Made by a program: the position numbers and the translations under genes. The notes beneath the pieces are model-generated. The model saw nothing but the letters and a program-made list of their open reading frames with translations. It was not told the origin of the DNA and ran no database searches. Shown here one piece after another: positions 7,090 through 15,136 of a DNA stretch of 36,804 bases. Origin of the DNA: Niastella sp. (GTDB lineage: Bacteria > Bacteroidota > Bacteroidia > Chitinophagales > Chitinophagaceae); NCBI GenBank assembly GCA_017744515.1, contig JAGIBF010000082.1:1-36804 (forward strand), in the 5' to 3' direction. Numbering within the stretch: position 1 is the first letter of the stretch; each line of letters opens with the position of its first letter.

Positions 7090-8443
7090 TTGTCTTTGCC
7101 AATTTCTTACGGGCAAGCCCAAACATATCTTTATAAAACTGTATCATGTAGTGGAACATATTCTTTACTTCCAGGTGAATATGTTTCTTCAGCATGGCCA
7201 CCATCACAATGTACGATACGATGCAGAAGGCAACAGTAGCATACGCAGCACCCATACCATCAAAATAACGTAGTCCGAGGTAAGTAGCGCCGAGGTTAAA
7301 GATCATAAGACAGAGGTTGACATAAAAATTGGCTTGCGGCTTGCCAATCGCATCGAGCGTACTACCAAACTGGTAGCTTAATGGCCTCACCAGGCTGAAC
7401 AGGATCGTGAGCTGCAAAATAGGAACAGCATCATAATACTTTGGCCCCGCCAGCACATAAATAATGAACTTGGGAAAGATAAAAATGAACAATGACAGCG
7501 GTACCACCAATGCCAGGATAGTACCCATCATACGCTCAAAGTAATACTTCACTTTGCCAAGACCATCCGTTTCCAGCGTTTGCACATTTTTGGGAAACAA
7601 TACATCAGCCGCAGCCAGCGAAGGCACATCGATCATGTTGTTGATACGGGCAACCGTATTATAATTCGATACAAACTCTTTACCCTGTATCGGGCCAAGC
7701 ACACTGGCCGTGATAAAGTGGTCGAAACTGCGGGCAACACTCGAAAACAGGTTGGTACCAAATATGTATTTACCGAAATGGAACATCCGGCGTATAATAG
7801 CCCCGTCATTGTGAAAACCCCGGAGACGATATGCGGAAGTTGCTTTGTACAGAATAATGACACCCGCCAGCAAAGCAACGATCTGCAGCAATACAAGATT
7901 AAGCAAAGTGAACCAGGCAGGAAAGAAGAAAAACATCACCAGCGTGCCGGTAAAGAATATACCCTGCCTTACGAAGTAGGCCCAGAATATCCGGTTAAAC
8001 ATATAATGCGCCTGTAGCAACACCTCATAGTGATTGTAGGGGATGAGCAATGCTACAAACAGCAGGCTCCACAATAGTAAAGGCGTCAGCTCTTCCGATT
8101 TCAACAAATGAGCGATCAGACCGCCCGCAAACGTAAAGATCAACATCGCCAGTATGGAGAACGTAATGTTCATGACCAACGCGGCAGACTGCACCTCTTT
8201 TTTCTTATCGGCATATTCAGACAATCCCAAGAACTTGATGGTAGGGTTGCGCAGCAACCCCTGCTTGATCATTTCAAACAGCGTCATGATCATGAGGTAG
8301 AGCGCCCATACAGCAAAGTTTTCTTTACTCAATCCGCGCACCAATACCATGTAAGAAACGGCCCCAAAAAAGAAGATGGAAAAACGTTGTAATAGGGTAT
8401 AAAAGATGGAATGTAACCAAAAGGATGATTTCAACAGCTTCAA
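7079..8443 (-). CDS. Polysaccharide flippase, MOP/Wzx-like
   Basis: The 454-residue integral membrane protein has about 12 hydrophobic segments spread along its length and the N-terminal pattern LKSSFWLHSIFYTLLQRFSIFFFGAVSYMVLVRGLS (shown only by its ends here as LKSSFW and LVRGLS) typical of Wzx/O-antigen-type exporters of the MOP superfamily. Such proteins flip lipid-linked glycans across the inner membrane. The only in-frame start is TTG at 8443; a stop lies 33 nt upstream, and the next ATG would remove the first helix. No glycosyltransferases lie beside it, so the glycan is unknown. The downstream HEAT-like gene overlaps its stop. Confidence 0.86.
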   Translation of the reverse strand: MKLLKSSFWLHSIFYTLLQRFSIFFFGAVSYMVLVRGLSKENFAVWALYLMIMTLFEMIKQGLLRNPTIKFLGLSEYADKKKEVQSAALVMNITFSILAMLIFTFAGGLIAHLLKSEELTPLLLWSLLFVALLIPYNHYEVLLQAHYMFNRIFWAYFVRQGIFFTGTLVMFFFFPAWFTLLNLVLLQIVALLAGVIILYKATSAYRLRGFHNDGAIIRRMFHFGKYIFGTNLFSSVARSFDHFITASVLGPIQGKEFVSNYNTVARINNMIDVPSLAAADVLFPKNVQTLETDGLGKVKYYFERMMGTILALVVPLSLFIFIFPKFIIYVLAGPKYYDAVPILQLTILFSLVRPLSYQFGSTLDAIGKPQANFYVNLCLMIFNLGATYLGLRYFDGMGAAYATVAFCIVSYIVMVAMLKKHIHLEVKNMFHYMIQFYKDMFGLARKKLAKTSGS

Positions 8444-8509
8444 GTGAACGTGCTTTGGGCGTGAAATTAATATTTAAATTGATAGGTAGTTAGTGGAAAG
8501 TACGCAACT

Positions 8510-8663
8510 TACTCTCTATCGCCCCTATAAACCATTCATATCACCCCCATATTTCCCCCATATATGCTCAATATCTGAGCCATAGATGCCCCTTAGATAA
8601 AGCATCTTTATGCTAAAGCGTTACTAAACCAATGCTGGACTTATGCTAAACCAACGCTAAACC
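8510..8663. repeat. 11-bp-phased degenerate repeat array (14 units)
   Basis: From 8510 the sequence divides without gaps into 11-bp units. The left half is rich in CCATAT-like cores (for example ACCCCCATATT), and the right half in GCTAAACC cores (TATGCTAAACC, AACGCTAAACC). It lies between the divergent flippase and SAM-hydrolase genes, 67 bp from the flippase start. The remaining stretch 8664-8907 shows nothing I can name. Confidence 0.75.
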
Positions 8664-8920
8664 GCACCAGGTTTTTAAGGGACTTTTCGGGTGCTAAGAG
8701 CCGGCAACGGGAGGCCGGATAAGTAGGCAGGAAAGAAATTATATGATGTCGATTCCCAAACATGGAATAATAACAAATTAATAAAACAGTTTGAGCGGAT
8801 TTGAGGCAGACAATCCAACTCATCAAAAGATACGAAAAAAGCCGGCCAAATAGCAATCAATGCGTAAAATCTAACAAGTGGTGAGCAGAAGTTATCAGCA
8901 AACAAAGTAACTTTCAACCT

Positions 8921-9877
8921 ATGCCTTACAAGATAGAAAAGATTATAGGAGTTATACAATGTACCTCCTTATTGCTGCTGTTATTAATGAACCTGCTGGC
9001 ATGCCAGTCGAAACCAGCTACCACGACTGCTAAACCTGCCGTGGTATTCCAAACCGACTTCGGTGTAAAGGACGGCGCCGTAAGCGCCATGAAAGGCGTA
9101 GCAACAGGAGTAGACCCTGACCTGAAGCTCTATGACCTGACCCACGAAATCCCCGCTTATAACATCTGGGAGGCGGCTTACCGGCTGCAGCAGACGGCCC
9201 CTTACTGGCCCGCAGGAACGGTGTTCGTATCCGTGGTAGACCCCGGCGTAGGCACCAGCCGTAAGTCGGTGGTGGCAAAAACACGCAACGGTCAGTACTT
9301 CGTAACGCCCGACAACGGAACACTTACATTGATAGCTGAATCAATTGGAATAGAATCAATAAGAGAGATCAATGAAGAATTAAATAGAAGAAAAAATAGC
9401 CGTAAATCCTATACTTTTCACGGTCGCGACGTGTACGCCTACACCGGTGCCCGCCTGGCAGCTGGTGTGATCACATTTGAGGAGGTAGGAAGCCTCCTGG
9501 GCGACTCAGTAGTTCGGATTCCTTATCAAAAACCGGTATTGAAGAACGATACGTTGATGGGCAATATCCCTGTTTTGGACATACAGTATGGAAATGTTTG
9601 GACGAATATTAACGATTCGATTTTCAATCAGTTAAAACTTTCACCTGATAAAAAAGTAAAAGCAATTATCACCTTCAGGGATCGGGAAATCTTCAACCGG
9701 GAGGTACCGGTGGTCAACACCTTTGGAGCCGTTCCGGAAGGGCAGCCGCTGTGCTATATGAACAGTCTTATGAACTTTTCCCTCGCCCTCAACATGCGTA
9801 ATTTTGCAGACTCCTTTCACGTGAGCAGCGGGCCGGAATGGAAGGTGAAGATCGTCGCTGTTGCAAGTCACCAATAA
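8921..9877 (+). CDS. Lipoprotein SAM hydroxide adenosyltransferase-like protein (DUF62)
   Basis: The 318-residue protein has a long hydrophobic leader and a good lipobox LLAC (Cys28), followed by a Thr/Ala-rich linker and a complete DUF62/PF01887 domain. Hallmarks: FQTDFGVKDG (about 43-52, with D46), DLTHEIPAYN, VFVSVVDPGVGT, YFVTPDNGTL and TFHGRDVYAY, then the beta-barrel C-terminal domain. Characterised members hydrolyse S-adenosylmethionine to adenosine and methionine; fluorinases and chlorinases are relatives. SAM is cytosolic, so a membrane-anchored exported form is puzzling. A TAACTTTC -7-like box at 8908-8915 would give an almost leaderless mRNA. Divergent from the flippase across the 11-bp array. 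Confidence 0.9.
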   Translation: MPYKIEKIIGVIQCTSLLLLLLMNLLACQSKPATTTAKPAVVFQTDFGVKDGAVSAMKGVATGVDPDLKLYDLTHEIPAYNIWEAAYRLQQTAPYWPAGTVFVSVVDPGVGTSRKSVVAKTRNGQYFVTPDNGTLTLIAESIGIESIREINEELNRRKNSRKSYTFHGRDVYAYTGARLAAGVITFEEVGSLLGDSVVRIPYQKPVLKNDTLMGNIPVLDIQYGNVWTNINDSIFNQLKLSPDKKVKAIITFRDREIFNREVPVVNTFGAVPEGQPLCYMNSLMNFSLALNMRNFADSFHVSSGPEWKVKIVAVASHQ

Positions 9878-9880
9878 GAC

Positions 9881-9973
9881 ACGAAGTCGGAGGCATGAAG
9901 TAAGAAAGACAGAACGTTCTAACGACATGAAAATCTCTGACTTCCGACCTCAGACCTCATACTTCTTACTTCC
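9881..9973. repeat. Facing 7-bp-phased repeat arms between the SAM-hydrolase gene and gyrA
   Basis: Left arm 9881-9915 has units such as ACGAAGT, ATGAAGT and AAGAAAG. Right arm 9939-9973 has GACTTCC, GACCTCA (twice), TACTTCT and TACTTCC. The arms are partly complementary and could form a hairpin after the SAM-hydrolase stop codon. Confidence 0.75.
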
Positions 9974-10050
9974 GTTTTCTTTCTCCACAAACGTGGAAAA
10001 GTGAGGTCAAAAAACACTGTATTTTAACGCGATATCCGCTTTAAATAGGG

Positions 10051-10058
10051 TAGATTTG
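10051..10058 (+). promoter_or_regulatory. Likely -7 element of the gyrA promoter
   Basis: TAGATTTG matches TAnnTTTG exactly and lies 63 bp before the gyrA ATG. No TTTG is found at the usual 19-20-bp distance, so the -33 half is weak or absent. Confidence 0.45.
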
Positions 10059-10121
10059 CCACCCATCCTGTTCCGTCATTCCCGACGGGCCTAAAATGGA
10101 TAAAATCAGCTAAATACAGCT

Positions 10122-12749
10122 ATGGAAGAGAACCTCACACCATCAGAAACGAACGATCAGAACCGGATCGTTCCGGTGAACATTGAAGAGCAGATGAAAA
10201 CCGCCTACATCGACTACTCCATGTCGGTGATCGTAGGTCGTGCATTACCCGATGTGCGGGATGGTCTTAAGCCGGTACACCGGCGCATCCTGTACGCTAT
10301 GAACGAAATGGGTGTTACTCACAACAAGCCGTTTAAAAAGTCTGCCCGTATCGTAGGAGACGTGTTGGGTAAATACCACCCGCACGGCGATAGCTCCGTA
10401 TACGACGCCATGGTGCGTATGGCACAGGAGTGGAGCATGCGCTACACCCTCGTCGACAGTCAGGGTAACTTCGGTAGCCAGGACGGTGACGGACCGGCGG
10501 CTATGCGTTATACCGAGGTGCGCCTCGAAAAGATCGCCGAGACGATGTTGGAAGATATCGACAAAGACACGGTAGATTTCCAGCTCAACTTCGACGACTC
10601 CCTCAAAGAACCAACAGTATTGCCTTCCCGCATTCCCAACCTGTTGCTCAACGGCTCCAGCGGTATCGCGGTAGGTATGGCCACCAACATCATGCCGCAC
10701 AACCTCTCTGAGGTGATCGACGGCTGCGTGGCTTATATCGACAACCGCGAGATCACCGTAGAAGAAATGATGAGCTATGTGAAAGCGCCTGATTTCCCTA
10801 CCGGTGGTATCATCTACGGGATGGAAGGCGTAAAAGCTGGCATGGCTACAGGACGTGGACGCGTAGTGTTGCGCGGACGCGTAATGCTCGACGCCAAGCC
10901 CAGCGGCCGTGAGCAGATCATCATCACCGAAGTACCTTACCAGGTAAACCGTGACGCCCTCTGCGATCGCATCGGTCAACTGGTCAACGACAAGACGATC
11001 GAAGGCATCGCACACGTCAACAACGAATCGAACGAAAAAGAAGGCACCCGCATCGTAGTAGACCTGAAAAGGGACGCTATCGCCAGCGTGGTGATCAACC
11101 AGCTGTATAAATTCACCGAATTACAAACCTCTTACGGTATCAACAACGTGGCCCTTGTAAAAGGCCGCCCACGCATCCTGAACATCCGGGACATGATCAC
11201 CGAGTTCGTGGAATTCCGTCACGAGGTGGTGGTACGCCGTACAGAGTTTGAACTGAGAGAAGCAAAGAAGAAAGCACACATCCTGCAAGGCTACCTGATC
11301 GCATTGGATCACCTCGATGAGGTGATTGCCATGATCCGCGCTTCTTCAACGCCCGAGCAGGCGAAAGACAACCTCGTCAATGCTGGTTGGGGACTGGACG
11401 AGATACAGGCCAAGGCCATCCTCGAACTGCGTCTCCAAAGGTTGACAGGCATGGAGCGCGAGAAGATCAAGGAAGAATACGAAGAACTGATGAAGCTGAT
11501 CGCCTACCTGCAGGAGTTGCTGGCCAACGAAGGCATGCGCTACGATGTCATCAAAAAGGAATTACTGGAGATCAAAGAAAAATACGGCGACACCCGCAAA
11601 AGCGAGATCACTTACCTCGACGACGAAGTAAGCATCAAGGACCTGATCAAGGAAGAAGACGTGGTGATCACGATCTCTCACCTCGGCTATATCAAGCGCA
11701 CCTCAGCCAACGAATACCGCGCCCAAAAACGTGGTGGACGTGGCGTGATCGGCGGACGTACCCGCGACGAGGATTACATCGAGCACTTGTTTGTGGCCTC
11801 GACTCACCACACGATGCTGTTCTTTACAGAAAAAGGCCGCTGCTTCTGGCTCAACGTGTACCAGATCCCCGAAGGCGAAAAAACCGGTAAGGGAAGAGCT
11901 ATCCAAAATATGATCCAGCTGCCGCCCGACGACAAGGTGCGCGCCATTATCGACGTCAGAGACCTCGAAGACAAAGACTTTGTCAAGAGCCATAATATTG
12001 TACTTTGCACCAAGAAAGGTATCCTGAAGAAAACCGAGCTGGAAGACTTCAGCAATCCCCGCAAAACCGGTGTGAATGCCATCAATATCCTTGAAGGAGA
12101 TGAACTGCTGGAAGCAAGAATGACTGATGGCAATTGTGAGATCATGCTGGCTATAAAGAGCGGCCGCGCCATCCGTTTCCCCGAAGATAAAGTAAGAGCC
12201 ACCGGCCGTGGCGCCACAGGCGTAACCGGCGTTGAATTGGATGACGCCACCGACGAGGTTATTGGCATGATATGTGTCAACAAGGACGACAAATCCCGTA
12301 CAGTGCTGGTTGTGAGCGAAAAAGGATACGGTAAGCGTACCCAGATAGACGAGTACCGCATCACCAACCGCGGCGGAAAAGGCGTTAAAACCATCAGCGT
12401 TACCGACAAAACCGGCCCGCTGGTAGGTATCCTCGACGTAACGGAGAAAGAAGACCTGATGATCACCTGCAAGAGTGGCGTAACCATTCGCATGCCGATC
12501 AAGGGCGTAAGCGAGCAGGGACGCGCTACACAAGGTGTAAAACTCATCCGCCTCAACGATGGCGATGAGATTGCAGCCATCACCAAACTGGACGAGGACG
12601 ACGAGGAAAACGCTGAAATTGTAGCCATTGCACCGGTTCCGGAAGAAAGCACAGAAGCTACAGAAGCCCCTGAAGAAGGATTAAATAGTGATGAACAGGC
12701 AACCGGGGATACAGAAACCGCATCTGAAGACAATGTTGACAACCCATAG
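10122..12749 (+). CDS. gyrA: DNA gyrase subunit A
   Basis: The 875-residue protein is the breakage-reunion subunit of gyrase, which with GyrB introduces negative supercoils. The catalytic tyrosine is Y130 in PAAMRYTEVRL. The quinolone-resistance region reads GKYHPHGDSSVYDAMVRMAQ with S91 and D95 in the usual sensitive state. A GyrA box QKRGGRG is at residues 535-541, which marks it as gyrase rather than ParC. The C-terminal beta-pinwheel follows (to about 830), then a roughly 40-residue Glu/Asp/Ser/Thr tail that is acidic, as in many GyrA proteins. The TPR gene follows after 36 bp, so the two may be co-transcribed up to the terminator at 14229. Confidence 0.97.
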   Translation: MEENLTPSETNDQNRIVPVNIEEQMKTAYIDYSMSVIVGRALPDVRDGLKPVHRRILYAMNEMGVTHNKPFKKSARIVGDVLGKYHPHGDSSVYDAMVRMAQEWSMRYTLVDSQGNFGSQDGDGPAAMRYTEVRLEKIAETMLEDIDKDTVDFQLNFDDSLKEPTVLPSRIPNLLLNGSSGIAVGMATNIMPHNLSEVIDGCVAYIDNREITVEEMMSYVKAPDFPTGGIIYGMEGVKAGMATGRGRVVLRGRVMLDAKPSGREQIIITEVPYQVNRDALCDRIGQLVNDKTIEGIAHVNNESNEKEGTRIVVDLKRDAIASVVINQLYKFTELQTSYGINNVALVKGRPRILNIRDMITEFVEFRHEVVVRRTEFELREAKKKAHILQGYLIALDHLDEVIAMIRASSTPEQAKDNLVNAGWGLDEIQAKAILELRLQRLTGMEREKIKEEYEELMKLIAYLQELLANEGMRYDVIKKELLEIKEKYGDTRKSEITYLDDEVSIKDLIKEEDVVITISHLGYIKRTSANEYRAQKRGGRGVIGGRTRDEDYIEHLFVASTHHTMLFFTEKGRCFWLNVYQIPEGEKTGKGRAIQNMIQLPPDDKVRAIIDVRDLEDKDFVKSHNIVLCTKKGILKKTELEDFSNPRKTGVNAINILEGDELLEARMTDGNCEIMLAIKSGRAIRFPEDKVRATGRGATGVTGVELDDATDEVIGMICVNKDDKSRTVLVVSEKGYGKRTQIDEYRITNRGGKGVKTISVTDKTGPLVGILDVTEKEDLMITCKSGVTIRMPIKGVSEQGRATQGVKLIRLNDGDEIAAITKLDEDDEENAEIVAIAPVPEESTEATEAPEEGLNSDEQATGDTETASEDNVDNP

Positions 12750-12785
12750 TAAACCAACTATCACTTTAAAACTAATAAGCAAACA

Positions 12786-14165
12786 ATGAAAAAGGTATTG
12801 CTGACCGTATTGCTGGCCGGTACTGGTTTTGGCCTGTATGCCCAGAAGATCGACAAAGCAAAAGATCTCTTCGGAAAAAAGAAGTATACTGAAGCAAAGA
12901 CAGAGATCGATGCAGTAGTAGCTTCGGAGAAGTTCGCCAATAGCTCCGAGGCCTGGTACCAAAAAGCCAAGATCTATGGCGCCATTGCCAACGATTCCAC
13001 CCTTAAGGCTTCTGTACCCGATGCACGCGAAACATCTTTCGAGGCCCTCAAGAAATACATAGAACTGGAAGGCAAAGAGAAAGATGAAAAGAAAAGGTAC
13101 CTCTTGCTCACTTTTGATGGTAATCAGCCCCTGATCGATATCTATTCCGGTTATTCCAAGAATGGCGCATCTTTCTACAATGCCGGTAACTATAATGACG
13201 CCCTCGCCAACTTCAAAAAAACACTCGACGTATTCGATGTGCTGGTTGAAAGAGGCATCGTTCCCATGAAACTCGATACCACTACGACCTTGTATGCGGG
13301 TATCTCTGCAGAAAAAGCGAGCAAGCCTGATGAAGCAGCCATATACTATGCAAAGATCGCAGAAGCCAAAGCCAAGAGCGAAGGTTTCGTAGAGATCTAC
13401 AAATGGCTGGCCGATCATTACCGCCAGAAAAATGATATCGCTACTGCACAAAAGTTCTCTGCACTGGGTAAAGAAGTTTATCCCCAGGATCAGTTCTGGA
13501 CTGGTTTCGACCTCGAAATGCTGAGCGATAAAGGCACCAAGGCCGACCTGTTCAAGAAATACGAAGATGTGATCAAAGAAAATCCCGATAACCATATCTT
13601 CCTGTTCAACTATGCAGTGGAGCTGTACAAAGAAGGTTACCAGGAAGACGTGACCAAGCGTCCGGCCAACTCAAAAGAGCTGATCAACAAAGCTGGCGAA
13701 ATGATGAAACGCACGCTGGAAAAGAAACCAGACTATGCCAATGCCAACATGGTAATGGGCCAGATCCTGTACAACCAGGGTGTGGATATCAATACCGAAA
13801 ACAAAGCTATCCGTCCACAAGGTGGCGCCAAGCTGACGCCTGAGCAACTGAAGAAGAAAGAAGAGCTGCGCCAGGAAGTAGTAAAGAAATTCGACGAAGC
13901 CACTCCATATTTCGAGAAAGTAGACGAGCTGCTGGACAAGCAAGCAAAGTTGAAAATGGAGGACAAGGAAATCCTGAAGAATGCACTTGACCTGCTGATC
14001 ACTATCAACGAAGAAAAAACCGCTCAGCTCGAAACCAAGAGAAATGCTGCTGAAACCGCTAAGAAAGTAGCAGAGGTTAAGCAGTATGAGGCAGACATCA
14101 AGAAGCTGCAGGACAAAACAACCGCCTACACGGAGAAATTCAACAACGTAGACCGTAAGCACTAA
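12786..14165 (+). CDS. Exported tetratricopeptide-repeat protein
   Basis: The 459-residue product has a signal peptide (residues 1-20, cut after LYAQ). It then consists of helical pairs matching TPR spacing, for example AKDLFGKKKYTEAKTEIDAV (about 26-45) and GASFYNAGNYNDALANFKKT (about 126-145). A long charged region near the C-terminus (about 390-450, rich in Lys, Glu and Ala) looks like a coiled coil. No enzyme motif is present. It probably acts as a periplasmic scaffold. It follows gyrA by 36 bp, but a functional tie to gyrase is unlikely given the export signal. Confidence 0.88.
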   Translation: MKKVLLTVLLAGTGFGLYAQKIDKAKDLFGKKKYTEAKTEIDAVVASEKFANSSEAWYQKAKIYGAIANDSTLKASVPDARETSFEALKKYIELEGKEKDEKKRYLLLTFDGNQPLIDIYSGYSKNGASFYNAGNYNDALANFKKTLDVFDVLVERGIVPMKLDTTTTLYAGISAEKASKPDEAAIYYAKIAEAKAKSEGFVEIYKWLADHYRQKNDIATAQKFSALGKEVYPQDQFWTGFDLEMLSDKGTKADLFKKYEDVIKENPDNHIFLFNYAVELYKEGYQEDVTKRPANSKELINKAGEMMKRTLEKKPDYANANMVMGQILYNQGVDINTENKAIRPQGGAKLTPEQLKKKEELRQEVVKKFDEATPYFEKVDELLDKQAKLKMEDKEILKNALDLLITINEEKTAQLETKRNAAETAKKVAEVKQYEADIKKLQDKTTAYTEKFNNVDRKH

Positions 14166-14228
14166 GCATAAGTTTAAAGCGCCTGAAACAGGGCTGCAAA
14201 GGCACTCGTTGTTAATAATAAATTAAAG

Positions 14229-14256
14229 AACCCTCGTTTTATACGAGGGTTTTTTA
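14229..14256 (+). terminator. Intrinsic terminator after the TPR gene
   Basis: AACCCTCGT (14229-14237) pairs with ACGAGGGTT (14243-14251) around a 5-nt loop, followed by a T run. Confidence 0.9.
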
Positions 14257-14301
14257 TATTTTTAAGGAGATAGATTCCCAACCTTTAAATCAACGTGTCT
14301 T

Positions 14302-14487
14302 ATGTCAGCCTATAACGATTTGCTGCTAATTGTATTTATTCTTGTCACAGTGCCATGCTTTACGTATTGGATGGGTTACCGCAGCGGCGAGAAATCGGGC
14401 GAATTAAGAGCCCTTAAAGGCTCACAGGATAACAAGAGCCGTATAGACCTCGAAGCCACGCCGTCCTTGTCAGATTCACCGGCCTGA
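14302..14487 (+). CDS. Small single-pass membrane protein, 61 residues
   Basis: It has a hydrophobic helix at residues about 6-26 (DLLLIVFILVTVPCFTYWMG) followed by a basic/polar cytosolic-type tail (YRSGEKSGELRALKGSQ). An AAGGAGAT sequence lies 30 nt before the ATG, too far for a normal ribosome site. It follows a terminator and precedes a repeat array. No family is recognised. The clean membrane topology supports coding, but short length keeps confidence moderate. Confidence 0.5.
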   Translation: MSAYNDLLLIVFILVTVPCFTYWMGYRSGEKSGELRALKGSQDNKSRIDLEATPSLSDSPA

Positions 14488-14576
14488 GGCATTCCGTTAC
14501 TCACCTGTAAAGTCCATTCAGGACTATTGATTTCACCCCGTATAGTTATTGTAGGTTGTAGGAGGGTAGTAGTCAG

Positions 14577-14741
14577 GAAATACTCTGGGAATACTCAGAC
14601 AATGCTCAGGGAATACTCTAAACACCTCTTTTCATGTGAATACCCGGTACATCCCCTGAGTATGGTTAGACTATATTCAGCGTATCCGCCGTATATCCGT
14701 CCAGTATTCCGATACAATTCGCCGGCTATATAACCGGGTTT
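14577..14741. repeat. 11-bp-phased degenerate repeat array (about 14 units)
   Basis: Starting with GAAATACTCTG, GGAATACTCAG and ACAATGCTCAG, the register of 11 bp continues to CGCCGGCTATA at 14720-14730. The first units share AATACTC and the later ones GTATC or CTATA in one fixed column. Less clear units extend left to about 14544. It lies between a small + gene and the terminator region of the bestrophin gene. Apart from this array and two hairpins, the gap 14488-15136 holds no gene I can support. Confidence 0.75.
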
Positions 14742-14855
14742 CAATTTCTATCAAAGTATAGTTGTCTATGTTTAGTTGTTATATTGAAAAGCAGGGGATT
14801 TCATCCCTTTTTAGAACTAAATGCTATTTAACATAACATTAATTATAAGAACAAA

Positions 14856-14892
14856 GCGCCGGCCAGTTTTAAAGCTCAAAACCGGCCGGCGC
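14856..14892. repeat. GC-rich hairpin, upstream copy
   Basis: A 15-bp stem with one mismatch (GCGCCGGCCAGTTTT facing AAAACCGGCCGGCGC) encloses a 7-nt loop. It resembles the hairpin at 15051-15093 in sequence. It has no T run directly after it on the plus strand, and only a broken one on the minus strand. Confidence 0.7.
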
Positions 14893-15041
14893 CTGCATTA
14901 CAGACAAAAATCCAGACCAGATTGTTGGATGCATATGGCATTAAATTTTGCTCCAAAATATACACTGAGCTCACACCTGGTTTGCAGAAAACTTCTAAAA
15001 ACGAAGGATACAAGACTTCCCTACTTCAGATTAATGTCGTC

Positions 15042-15093
15042 AAAATAAAAAAGCGCCGGCCTGGTTTAAACGGGGTAAAACCAGCCAGCGCTT
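15042..15093 (-). terminator. Intrinsic terminator of the bestrophin gene
   Basis: Read on the minus strand, AAGCGCTGGCTGGTTTT pairs with AAACCAGGCCGGCGCTT (one mismatch, one bulge), then TTTTTTATTTTG follows. It lies 43 bp beyond the bestrophin stop codon. Confidence 0.85.
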
Positions 15094-15136
15094 AAGTTAT
15101 GGATAAGAGAACAAGCCAGCATTGATGCAGTACGCC

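Noticed and set aside
10245..13595. Several long antisense frames (about 256-317 residues) under gyrA and the TPR gene
   Set aside because: They are shadows of strongly conserved coding sequence on the plus strand, rich in Ser/Val or His in ways typical of antisense translation.
14821..15048. 75-residue plus-strand frame
   Set aside because: It runs through a GC-rich hairpin, is basic and low in structure, and has no ribosome site.
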